From assembly GCF_024138395.1 (NCBI RefSeq), contig NZ_JAMYDU010000038.1, forward strand, positions 1 through 35,069: a stretch of DNA of 35,069 nucleotides, given 5' to 3'. Positions within the stretch are counted from its first letter, which is position 1. Every line of letters begins with the position of its first letter. The position numbers and the translations under genes are program-made. This DNA is from Pseudomonas mandelii. Its GTDB lineage: Bacteria > Pseudomonadota > Gammaproteobacteria > Pseudomonadales > Pseudomonadaceae. The notes below the pieces were generated by a model. That model saw only the letters and a program-made list of their open reading frames with translations. It searched no databases and had not been told where the DNA came from. Positions 25,307 through 32,178 of this stretch are shown here, in pieces.

Positions 25307-26176
25307 ATGTCGCACTGGTTGAAACAGATCAGCGTCATCCTCACTCTCAGCCTTACCGTCGCCGCGTGCAGCCGCGTCGGCCTGGCTTACCGCAACCTCG
25401 ACGTGATCATTCCCTGGACGCTCAACGACTATCTGGAAATGAACCACGAGCAAAAAGATTGGTTCAACGAGCGCCTCAAGGAACACCTGAGCTGGCACTG
25501 CACGACCCAACTGCCCGGCTACCTCGACTGGCTGGACCGTTTACAGACCATGGTCGAGGCCAACCAGATTACCGACGCCGCACTGCAAACCCGCACTCAG
25601 GAAGCCAAACAGGCCATCGCCGAAACCGCCCGGCAAATCACCCCGTCGGCCATCGAGTTGTTGCAGGGCCTTGATGACAAGCAAGTCGCGGAAATGAACG
25701 ATGCCTTCGCCAAGGACCAGCGCAAACGCCAGGAGGCCTACCTAAAACCGTCGCTGGAGCAACAGATCAGCGAGCGGAGCAAGCGCATGGAGAAACGCCT
25801 GAATGTCTGGCTCGGACCGCTAAGCCCAACCCAACAGCAACGAGTAGTGGCCTGGTCGAATGCCTTGGGTGATCAGAACAAACAATGGATTGCCAACCGC
25901 GCCCATTGGCAACAGCAATTCAGCGCGGCAGTCGCGCAACGGCAGAGTCCAGAATTCCCACAGCGAATCGAGACACTTCTGGTGAATCGCGAGAGTTTGT
26001 GGACACCCGCTTACCGCGAGGCCTACGCCAACACCGAAGCCCAGGCTCGGGCGTTGCTGGTGGACATCATGGCCGAGAGCACGCCGGTTCAGCGTGAGCA
26101 GTTGCTGAAGAAGATTGAAGGGGTGCGCAAGGATTTCACTGATTTGCAATGCCTGAAAGCGGCGCGTCCAGGCTAG
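25307..26176 (+). CDS. DUF6279-family lipoprotein
   Basis: 289-residue predicted lipoprotein with lipobox VAAC (C21). SRVGLAYRNLDVIIPWTLNDYLEMN follows directly, a segment characteristic of the DUF6279 family. The remainder is strongly helical and charged, with likely coiled coils at about 80-180. The function of the family is not known to me. It is 78 bp after the porin gene on the same strand and could share its transcript. An inverted repeat lies just downstream. Confidence 0.85.
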   Translation: MSHWLKQISVILTLSLTVAACSRVGLAYRNLDVIIPWTLNDYLEMNHEQKDWFNERLKEHLSWHCTTQLPGYLDWLDRLQTMVEANQITDAALQTRTQEAKQAIAETARQITPSAIELLQGLDDKQVAEMNDAFAKDQRKRQEAYLKPSLEQQISERSKRMEKRLNVWLGPLSPTQQQRVVAWSNALGDQNKQWIANRAHWQQQFSAAVAQRQSPEFPQRIETLLVNRESLWTPAYREAYANTEAQARALLVDIMAESTPVQREQLLKKIEGVRKDFTDLQCLKAARPG

Positions 26177-26191
26177 GTTCTAAAGATAAAG

Positions 26192-26288
26192 AGCTTCGCG
26201 GGCAAGCCTCGCTCCTACAGATTTTGTGTCATTCACAAAATGTTTGAACAACACAAAATCTGTAGGAGCGAGGCTTGCCCGCGAAGCT
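26192..26288. repeat. 37-bp perfect inverted repeat (GCTTCGCGGGCAAGCC family)
   Basis: Arms 26192-26228 and 26252-26288 are perfectly complementary over 37 bp around a 23-bp loop. The sequence AGCTTCGCGGGCAAGCCTCG is a frequent Pseudomonas intergenic repeat. It fills the gap between the convergent lipoprotein and DUF2513 genes and probably limits read-through from both sides. Confidence 0.88.
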
Positions 26289-26298
26289 GTTTACGGTA

Positions 26299-26691
26299 TC
26301 AGGCAATCTGCGCCTTCGACGCCACCTCATCAAACGTCAGCTCAGCCAGCGCATCCTCCTGCTCATCCAATACCTGCCGCGGATGCTCATTACCCGGAAT
26401 GCTGCTGTCGATCAGACTCAACAACCTCGAGCCCCGGGGCGTCAAAATGTAATTCTCGCCATTGCCACCCTGATCCTCCGGTCGAGGCTCGATATAACCC
26501 CGCAGCAGCAGTAACTTTTCGTACTCGCCAGCCACCGTTTTCAGGTGATCCAGGTTCTCAAACGGCTCGCCCGCGTTGGCTTTCGCCGCCGCATACTGCT
26601 CGGCATAAGGCCGTGGGGTGAAACTGTGGCCGGCGCCGTTCTGCACTTCATGCAGCAAGCGCTCAATCAAATCCCAGTTATAAGTCGTCAT
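26299..26691 (-). CDS. DUF2513-family protein
   Basis: 130-residue protein. The ATG at 26691 follows GGAGG at 9-nt spacing. It opens MTTYNWDLIERLLHEVQNGA, and HLKTVAGEYEKLLLLRGYIEPR with LTPRGSRLLSLI looks like a winged-helix fold, in line with DUF2513, which is sometimes annotated as a transcriptional regulator. No enzymatic motif is visible. It is a single gene, with a DUF899 gene divergent upstream (gap about 200 bp), and it may or may not regulate that gene. Confidence 0.8.
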   Translation of the reverse strand: MTTYNWDLIERLLHEVQNGAGHSFTPRPYAEQYAAAKANAGEPFENLDHLKTVAGEYEKLLLLRGYIEPRPEDQGGNGENYILTPRGSRLLSLIDSSIPGNEHPRQVLDEQEDALAELTFDEVASKAQIA

Positions 26692-26892
26692 CCTGATCAA
26701 CCTCCAGAGCCCGTGAGTGAAATGGCCTTCATCAGTTGTGACCGACAGGAAGGACGGCCGTTCAGCCGAGGTATTTCGCCCTACCGACCAGCGGTATGTC
26801 GAATAGGGCGCAGGCCAAACGACTAGGCTATGTAAGACGGTTTACCCCTCTGCGCGGATCGACTTTCGCCAAAGCATGCAGGAGAAATCACC

Positions 26893-27627
26893 ATGAACAT
26901 TCAGAATCATCCGGTCGTGTCCCGGGAAGAATGGCTCACTGCCCGCAAACAACACCTGGCCCACGAAAAAGCCTTCACCAAGGAACGAGACAAACTCAGC
27001 GCCGAACGCCGCGCCCTGCCGTGGGTGAAAATCGACAAACCCTACCGCTTCCAGGGCCCCAACGGCGAACTGAGCCTGGCCGACCTGTTCGGCGGCCGCA
27101 GCCAATTAATCATCTATCACTTCATGTTCGCCGCAGGCTGGGACGAAGGCTGCCCCGGGTGCTCGTTCCTGTCCGACCACATCGACGGCGCCAACCAACA
27201 CCTGGCCCACCACGACGTAGCGGTAGTAGCGGTTTCCCACGCACCGTTTGCCGAATTCCAGCCCTTCAAACAGCGCATGGGCTGGAAATTCGACTGGGTC
27301 TCGTCCGAAGGCTGCGATTTCAATTATGACTTTGGCGTATCAGCCCGAGCCGAAGACGTCGCCGCCGGAAAAGCCACCTACAACTACGAAAAATCCGACG
27401 GCGCCGAAGAAGAACTTCCCGGTCTCAGCGTGTTTTATCGCAATGAAGCGGGGGAGATTTTCCACACCTATTCCACTTATGCTCGCGGCCTGGATCTGCT
27501 GGTCGGTGCCTACAACTATCTGGACCTCACGCCTAAGGGCCGTAATGAAGAGGAAATCATGGATTGGGTGAGACATCACGACCGGTATGAGGACAAGGCC
27601 TCAGCTAGTTGCTGCCATGGAGGATAG
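26893..27627 (+). CDS. DUF899 thioredoxin-fold protein
   Basis: 244-residue protein of the DUF899 family, predicted to have a thioredoxin-like fold. AGGAG precedes the ATG. The WVKIDKPYRFQGPNGELSL segment and HFMFAAGWDEGCPGCSF (residues 76-92, cysteines C87 and C90 in a CPGC arrangement) are family hallmarks. HAPFAEFQPFKQRMGW follows. The C-terminus carries an extra SASCCHGG tail with two adjacent cysteines, which may take part in redox or metal binding. The biochemical role of the family is not established. It is a stand-alone gene. Confidence 0.88.
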   Translation: MNIQNHPVVSREEWLTARKQHLAHEKAFTKERDKLSAERRALPWVKIDKPYRFQGPNGELSLADLFGGRSQLIIYHFMFAAGWDEGCPGCSFLSDHIDGANQHLAHHDVAVVAVSHAPFAEFQPFKQRMGWKFDWVSSEGCDFNYDFGVSARAEDVAAGKATYNYEKSDGAEEELPGLSVFYRNEAGEIFHTYSTYARGLDLLVGAYNYLDLTPKGRNEEEIMDWVRHHDRYEDKASASCCHGG

Positions 27628-27677
27628 ACCCGCATGGTCCGGGTCCGTCACAGCATCCATGAACGCCACAAATCCCC

Positions 27678-27767
27678 TGTGGGAGCGAGCCTGCTCGCGA
27701 TGACTGACTGACATTCAACATTGATGTCGACTGATACACCGCTTTCGCGAGCAGGCTCGCTCCCACA
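27678..27767. repeat. REP-type inverted repeat (TGTGGGAGCGAGCC family)
   Basis: Arms 27678-27700 and 27745-27767 are perfectly complementary over 23 bp. It is the same broad family as 17271-17364. It lies 50 bp after the DUF899 stop. Confidence 0.85.
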
Positions 27768-27839
27768 AGGTTGCGTGATGATTGTGAATTGATGGATGTT
27801 ATTGGCAGACGGCAACGGGCGCAGCCTGCGGAAAGAATG

Positions 27840-27868
27840 AAAAACGGGCGACCTATGGGCTGCCCGAT
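27840..27868 (-). terminator. Rho-independent terminator of the lipoprotein gene
   Basis: On the minus strand CGGGCAGCC-CATA-GGTCGCCCG is followed by TTTTTCATTC. It lies about 32 bp past the stop of the minus-strand lipoprotein gene. Confidence 0.8.
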
Positions 27869-27900
27869 TTACATAGTGAATACAAATAAACTAGCGTCTT

Positions 27901-28461
27901 TTACGCAGAAGGCATGCTCGTCACGGGAATGCGTTCCTGAGGCTGCGTTATATCGTAGATATGCTGCTCACAGCGGCTACCAACAAACTGGAATTCCACC
28001 AAATAGACCTTGCTTCTTTCCGGTGTGAAAGTAGTTTTGAGAGGACCGCAGTTGTAAGTATTCCCGACGCCCCCACCCTTCGAATAACCCGACACCTGGA
28101 ACGGCTGATCGGCATCGGCCTGTACTTCCAGCTGTGGGAAGCGTTTAAGCGTGGCGCTGTTGGCCGCTTCGTTAAGTTTGGCGATCCAGCCGAAGACCTT
28201 GCCCTGACCTGAATCCACCACAGTTCCAAGCACTTCCATACGCTGGTCAGGATCCGCTGCGCGGCGGATCGAAAACTCTACCGGATAAGTGTTACCCGAC
28301 GATTTCATGATGACCTTGGCGTGTTGCGCATCGACTGTCACCTTGTTCTGGCGCAGTTGGATACCGTCTTTCAGTAGGCTGGGTGAAGAGTCCCTGACGT
28401 TGGAATGGCAGCCTGGTAATGCCAGAATCAGAGCCAATGTTAGTAATGTGGTTTTCTTCAC
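27901..28461 (-). CDS. Hypothetical lipoprotein
   Basis: 186-residue predicted lipoprotein: GTG start with AAGGA 9 nt upstream and lipobox LPGC (C18). The mature part is beta-rich, with a pair of cysteines (YNCGPLKTTF and GSRCEQHIYDI) that could form a disulphide in the periplasm. I do not recognise a family. It belongs to a run of minus-strand envelope genes (27901-29859) that is AT-richer than the left of the window and looks like accessory DNA. A terminator follows it. Confidence 0.78.
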   Translation of the reverse strand: MKKTTLLTLALILALPGCHSNVRDSSPSLLKDGIQLRQNKVTVDAQHAKVIMKSSGNTYPVEFSIRRAADPDQRMEVLGTVVDSGQGKVFGWIAKLNEAANSATLKRFPQLEVQADADQPFQVSGYSKGGGVGNTYNCGPLKTTFTPERSKVYLVEFQFVGSRCEQHIYDITQPQERIPVTSMPSA

Positions 28462-28627
28462 GTCTTAATGTCCTTAAAGCGTATGTTCGGCTGATGAGAA
28501 AATACTTGTCAAAACGGCGCGTCATAAATGCTGAGTTCGCCGTAGGCAACCCTTTCAGCACGTATAGCGCAAGAACAAGGCAGTCCCCATTTTTCGTCTA
28601 CGGTAAAAACACAGCGGTCTTCACCTA

Positions 28628-28915
28628 TTATTTCTTTGGCTCCTGAACTTCGACCCAGCCTTTTTTCAAGTAGGCCGACGCCACAATTTTTCTGATCAAG
28701 AAGGCATAAATGATATGCAAGGATAAAATCGAAACACCTAGCCATGGCCCACCAAGTAACACACCCAAACATACGGCTCCAACCCACACGAGCAGATGCC
28801 ACCAAAGTTCGGCAAAAAACAAATAGAACACGCCCAAAAATAGAGTAGCCAAGACTTGGAAGCCATCCACTTCCTCGACCGTACCGCCTTCCGGTTTCTT
28901 GAAGTATCTTGCCAT
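28628..28915 (-). CDS. Small two-helix membrane protein
   Basis: 95 residues with two long hydrophobic segments (about 22-52 and 54-75) and a hydrophilic basic N-terminus MARYFKKPEGG. AAGGAAAAGG lies before the ATG. The sequence resembles no family that I can name. The very hydrophobic, Trp-rich core (FFAELWWHLLVWVGAVCLG) points to an inner membrane protein. It stands between two lipoprotein genes on the same strand, with a 166-bp gap on the downstream side that holds no gene. Confidence 0.68.
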   Translation of the reverse strand: MARYFKKPEGGTVEEVDGFQVLATLFLGVFYLFFAELWWHLLVWVGAVCLGVLLGGPWLGVSILSLHIIYAFLIRKIVASAYLKKGWVEVQEPKK

Positions 28916-29002
28916 AACCTTTTCCTTAATCAGACTTCTCAGGCAACGTCATTAAACATGCCTTGAAAAATATTGTTTGCCTTTGTTTATCAACTAGCAG
29001 CA

Positions 29003-29434
29003 CTACTTGACTGGTATGTAAGAGTATCCCATCACCATTGCTTTCCCTTCCTTGGCATCCCGTACCCGGACCAACTCAACCATGTTCTGCTGAGTGTATT
29101 CAACGAAGTACTCTTTACCCTGCTCGACCTGCAGGTTCAGGTATACGTTTTTGGGGTGGACATGCTGCCCGGCAGATACCTTGTGCAGGCCAGGGCTCAC
29201 AAAGAGCCAGGAATAGGTATGTTCATTGAGCCCCACAACCGCACTGTCATTGATACTGAACACGCTGTCATAAAAGCTGCCTTGAATAACCTGGGTCCGC
29301 ATCATGTAAACCAATGCCTTACCCTGAGGCGGCGTTGGAGGCTCGAAATAGGGCTGGCTGGAAGAGGTGTGGCCGCAGCCGGCCAACAACAGCATAAGCA
29401 ATAGCGCCGGAATACTTTTCATCATTGCACTCAT
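29003..29434 (-). CDS. DUF2846-like lipoprotein
   Basis: 143-residue lipoprotein; the ATG at 29434 overlaps the stop of the upstream gene as ATGA, implying translational coupling. The lipobox is LAGC (C20). The mature sequence GKALVYMMRTQVIQGSFYDSVFSINDSAVVGL and WLFVSPGLHKVSAG fits the DUF2846 pattern, a small beta-sandwich domain found on envelope proteins. A longer in-frame extension to 29608 exists but would run through the upstream gene. The function is unknown. Confidence 0.8.
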   Translation of the reverse strand: MSAMMKSIPALLLMLLLAGCGHTSSSQPYFEPPTPPQGKALVYMMRTQVIQGSFYDSVFSINDSAVVGLNEHTYSWLFVSPGLHKVSAGQHVHPKNVYLNLQVEQGKEYFVEYTQQNMVELVRVRDAKEGKAMVMGYSYIPVK

Positions 29435-29859
29435 TTGCCTTGCCCCAACAATTGGTTGATCACCGGCCCCATTTTTTCCTCGACCGTCGCCAATTTGGAC
29501 ATATCGAGTCCCCCCTCTGCCGTCAGATGGTATTGCGCAAAGCCGATTTTCTGATCGCCCTTGTAGAGCCAGACACTGGCGTCGGATATGTATGCGGAAA
29601 TATCCCATGAACGAGTCGCGTTGTAGCTCAGCCGGTACTCACAGCTACTCGGCACAGGCGTGGCGTAAAGCCGACTCTCGATGCCGTGCTTACGCAGGAG
29701 GGATTGCAGGCCATCGACGAAATCACCAACGACCACTTTCGGGTTCTCTTCGATACAGAGCTTCGAGATTTGGTATTGGCGGTCCACCGGCTCTACTTTA
29801 ATGTTGGTACACCCGGCCAATGTCAGTAAAAGGCTTATCGCGAATGCCTTGAGCAGCAT
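29431..29859 (-). CDS. Sbal_3080-like lipoprotein
   Basis: 142-residue lipoprotein with lipobox LAGC (C17) and AGGGATAGGA before the ATG. QYQISKLCIEENPKVVVGDFVDGLQSLLRKHGIES and the later CEYRLSYNATRSWDIS recall the Sbal_3080 lipoprotein family: a conserved CIxxNPxV, then a strand pattern that ends with a short Gly-rich tail. It overlaps the DUF2846-like gene by 4 bp and forms a two-gene unit with it. The role is unknown; co-localisation in the outer membrane is likely for both products. Confidence 0.78.
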   Translation of the reverse strand: MLLKAFAISLLLTLAGCTNIKVEPVDRQYQISKLCIEENPKVVVGDFVDGLQSLLRKHGIESRLYATPVPSSCEYRLSYNATRSWDISAYISDASVWLYKGDQKIGFAQYHLTAEGGLDMSKLATVEEKMGPVINQLLGQGK

Positions 29860-30032
29860 GTCCTATCCCTGAATAAAGAATGATATCAAAATGATGGCTG
29901 CATGCTAGATCAGGCCCGTTTTACGGTCAATTGATTGGCTTGCTTTCAGAACGATTTTCTCGCAATGGCCCAAGCTACTCGGTCCCTTAACCCAACATCA
30001 TTCTCATCAAAGCTGATGCTGACTAAAAAAAT

Positions 30033-30147
30033 GGGACAGACTTTTTCTGGCTACTGCACAGGTCAAAAAAACAATTCTGTCTCCATGTTTAGCTCTAAAG
30101 ATTCCTTTAGGAAAACGGGAGGAAAACGGGGACAGACCACGTTTTCC
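30033..30147. repeat. Degenerate GGGGACAGACCACG elements left of the RAYT gene
   Basis: GGGACAGACTTTTTCTGG (30033-30050) and a complementary TTCTGTCTCC (30074-30083) look like a decayed palindrome. A single intact arm GGGGACAGACCACGTTTT (30128-30145) follows and ends just 4 bp before the transposase stop codon. They share the core of the full elements at 31005-31080, 31566-31631 and 31766-31834. Confidence 0.65.
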
Positions 30148-30149
30148 AT

Positions 30150-30845
30150 CTAATAAATCAAATGTTTTTTCGGTCTGCCCGGGCATCCCCGTCGAGTTCG
30201 ACGTCCAATCATAGTTTCAATTTCGGCAGCAAATCGCGAACCACCAAGCACATAGTTACCATTGGTGGCAGCCCGAATCTGGTCAACCAATCCTATCTCC
30301 AACTCGCTGCTAAAAAGCCCTCGATAGACTTCAGCAGTCGATATATCTGTACCCCTAAGCGATAGGTACTGGACATGCGGGGTAATGAGATGCGAAAACT
30401 CTGATTGTGCGTTAGCACGATAACTCGACCAACGATATTCCGCAGGATGCGTCACCATTTTGGCTCTGACAGGATTCATCTCAATGTAGCGATAACAGGC
30501 CAATACATAACTATCACTTTGAACAAGGCACGAACGGAAGCGCCCTTCCCATAAAGTCCCACTACGTCCATATGTACGATTTATGTATTGCACATATCGC
30601 TGCCCTATTCCTTTCATAAGCGAGCTCGCACTGTTGTGCTCATGAGGACTAATCAACAAATGGACATGATTAGTCATAAGACACCACGCGTGAATTTCGC
30701 ACGCACTTTTGTTGGCCTGCTCAGCAAGCAATTCTAAATAAAAAAGATAATCATCCTCTGAAAAAAAACAAACTGATCTATTGTTTCCTCGTTGAATCAG
30801 ATGCAAGGGGACACCTGGCATCAAGACACGTGCTCTGCGTGGCAT
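30150..30845 (-). CDS. REP-associated tyrosine transposase (RAYT, Y1 family)
   Basis: 231-residue single-strand DNA transposase-like protein of the IS200/IS605-related Y1 superfamily. The opening MPRRARVLMPGVPLHLIQRGNNR is typical. The HUH motif lies in TNHVHLL (H60 and H62), GRSGTLWEGRFRS (93-105) is the family signature, and YRYIEMNPVRA (118-128) carries the candidate catalytic tyrosine (Y118 or Y120). It appears full length with no frameshift. GGGGACAGACCACG palindrome copies lie on both sides, as expected for RAYTs that act on palindromic repeats. It is not a complete insertion sequence, since no IS ends are seen. Confidence 0.93.
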   Translation of the reverse strand: MPRRARVLMPGVPLHLIQRGNNRSVCFFSEDDYLFYLELLAEQANKSACEIHAWCLMTNHVHLLISPHEHNSASSLMKGIGQRYVQYINRTYGRSGTLWEGRFRSCLVQSDSYVLACYRYIEMNPVRAKMVTHPAEYRWSSYRANAQSEFSHLITPHVQYLSLRGTDISTAEVYRGLFSSELEIGLVDQIRAATNGNYVLGGSRFAAEIETMIGRRTRRGCPGRPKKHLIY

Positions 30846-30939
30846 TTGGTGAGTCCTTTCACAATTAATGATGCCGAAAGCTTAGCCAACCCTACGAAAA
30901 ATAATCTCCCTATCTATTTCACACTATTTCAGATCCTCA

Positions 30940-31004
30940 AAGAAAATCAGAAAAATCAGAAAAAATCAGGGACAGAAAAAATCAGCAGAAAAATCAGGGA
31001 AGAA
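30940..31004. repeat. Short degenerate AAAAATCAG tandem array
   Basis: AAAATCAG-type octamers recur about seven times in irregular spacing (GAAAATCAG, AAAAATCAG, AAATCAGGG and so on), with two copies extending to AATCAGGGACAG. They look like decayed or slipped copies of the left edge of the palindrome that starts at 31005. The array is too irregular for CRISPR. Confidence 0.6.
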
Positions 31005-31080
31005 AAATCAGGGACAGACCACGTTTAAAGCGAAGGCGCACCGGACTGTTCTTAAGAGAAACGTGGTCTGTCCCTGATTT
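31005..31080. repeat. RAYT-linked palindrome, copy 1 (intact)
   Basis: AAATCAGGGACAGACCACGTTT (31005-31026) and its exact complement at 31059-31080, 22-bp arms with a 32-bp non-paired centre. The arrangement of two inverted REP-like arms around a short spacer is that of a REPIN. It lies about 160 bp from the RAYT start and 23 bp past the stop of the 144-residue gene. Confidence 0.85.
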
Positions 31081-31102
31081 CTCTGCCCCGCCCCTGTTTA
31101 AA

Positions 31103-31537
31103 TCATAAAATATTATCTATTTTTATAATTGCAGATTCATTTACAGACAGCACATGAAGAATTCTTTGCACCTCCACTGGCAAATCACAATACTCCCTGC
31201 ATTTTTTGGGTTTAGCTATCAACTTGTAACCACTATCATCATTGACATCATGACTAAACAACCCTCTTCCTGCCATATCAACAAATGACCGTAAGTAGCG
31301 CTCACGCTGAACACTATCATTAAATACAGGCAGATTTCCTTCAACAACTTCAACTTCCACACCACCAGTTATTGAATGAAAGTAGTCATAAACCTCCTCA
31401 TATTCAGAAATTGACTTCCTTACCACATCAGGAACAAAACCTCGACCTCCCGTCGCAAAGTGCGCGAGGAGTCCCCCCCTGTAGGAAGCAAACCAATCTA
31501 AATCATTGACTTCCAAAAACTCCTCATCCTTTTCCAT
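31103..31537 (-). CDS. Hypothetical acidic protein bracketed by palindromes
   Basis: 144-residue acidic soluble protein; the ATG at 31537 has GGAG 7 nt upstream. I recognise no family. It opens MEKDEEFLEVNDLDWFASY and contains a GGLLAHFATGGRGFVPD segment, with no signal peptide or membrane span. Codon use and base composition are clearly AT-richer than the core genes. It sits between two palindromes of the same family (31005-31080 and 31566-31631) and downstream of a CdiA-type toxin locus on the same strand. An orphan immunity protein is possible, but this is inference from size, charge and position only. Confidence 0.68.
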   Translation of the reverse strand: MEKDEEFLEVNDLDWFASYRGGLLAHFATGGRGFVPDVVRKSISEYEEVYDYFHSITGGVEVEVVEGNLPVFNDSVQRERYLRSFVDMAGRGLFSHDVNDDSGYKLIAKPKKCREYCDLPVEVQRILHVLSVNESAIIKIDNIL

Positions 31538-31565
31538 CACTCAGCTCCAAATATATTAGGGAAAA

Positions 31566-31631
31566 GGGGACAGACCATGTTTAAATCGAAAGAGCACTGC
31601 CCTACTCTCAGAAAAAACGTGGTCTGTCCCC
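31566..31631. repeat. RAYT-linked palindrome, copy 2
   Basis: GGGGACAGACCATGTTT (31566-31582) and AAACGTGGTCTGTCCCC (31615-31631) pair with one mismatch around a 32-bp spacer, the same spacer length as copy 1. It lies 28 bp upstream of the 144-residue gene's start, within its likely promoter region. Confidence 0.85.
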
Positions 31632-31765
31632 GTTTACCCAAAAACTTTTAATGCCAAAGTTTTATCAACGCGTTTACTCATCACAATGCCCTCGGCACAC
31701 CAAAACCACTACTTGATATTTGACCTAACAACTCCCACCTTTAGTATTTGCTCCAAGGAAAAATC
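31632..31765. other. Spacer between palindromes with an AT-rich hairpin
   Basis: No gene. AAAACTTT...AAAGTTTT (31644-31666 region) forms an 8-bp hairpin followed by AT-rich DNA. It could weakly terminate transcription coming from the toxin/immunity genes on the minus strand. Confidence 0.3.
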
Positions 31766-31834
31766 GGTGACAGACCACGATTAAGTCGATGGTTTACAGC
31801 CGCCCCATATCAGACAAAAACGTGGTCTGTCCCC
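31766..31834. repeat. RAYT-linked palindrome, copy 3 (one arm degenerate)
   Basis: GGTGACAGACCACGATT (31766-31782) and AAACGTGGTCTGTCCCC (31818-31834). The right arm is intact; the left arm has two changes. It lies about 50 bp past the stop of the candidate immunity gene. Confidence 0.8.
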
Positions 31835-31887
31835 ATTTCCCAAATCATCCCCTTTCCCTGTCGTCCCCTTTTCCTCTATAACACCAA

Positions 31888-32178
31888 CTAAACTTTAAGA
31901 AAAATAGCAAAACCCGGACCGAGTTCGCTCCTCAGGCTTTCAGCTAATCGCTCTCCTTCCAGCTTGAATTTACGCTCTAGTTCCTCACTCTTGAATCCAG
32001 AGTTTGGCGGGTAATCAGCATCAAGTGTTTCATCGTACATAGCGGCCCATTTTGATAGGCGCAACTGAAGTTCTTTAGAAATAGGAAGCTCGCAAGGAGC
32101 TATGTCCCCATACTCGCCGGGGGACATATTCCAAAGCGGATGACACTGATAATCCGCCATTAACTTTATGCTTTTCAC
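31888..32178 (-). CDS. Candidate CdiI-type immunity protein
   Basis: 96-residue acidic cytosolic protein. It starts at a GTG whose GTGA overlaps the TGA stop of the CdiA-type gene by 4 bp, the tight coupling expected of a toxin/immunity pair. The sequence holds W-NMSPGEYGDIAPCELPIS, then a helix LQLRLSKWAAMYDETLD and a final ELERKFKLEGERLAESLRSELG helix. No signal peptide. I believe similar small proteins follow related CdiA tips but cannot verify this. Its partner toxin is the C-terminal domain of the upstream gene. Immunity function is inferred from position and size. Confidence 0.8.
   Translation of the reverse strand: MKSIKLMADYQCHPLWNMSPGEYGDIAPCELPISKELQLRLSKWAAMYDETLDADYPPNSGFKSEELERKFKLEGERLAESLRSELGPGFAIFLKV

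Noticed and set aside
28973..29404. 143-codon plus-strand frame opposite the DUF2846-like gene
   Set aside because: The minus-strand frame has a lipobox, a coupled start and a domain match; the antisense one has none.
30150..30845. Complete insertion sequence around the transposase
   Set aside because: No IS-type terminal repeats or target duplications are visible. The protein belongs to the domesticated RAYT group linked to palindromic repeats.
30940..31080. Possible CRISPR array
   Set aside because: The AAAAATCAG units are short, irregular and not separated by equal-length unique spacers; no cas genes are nearby.
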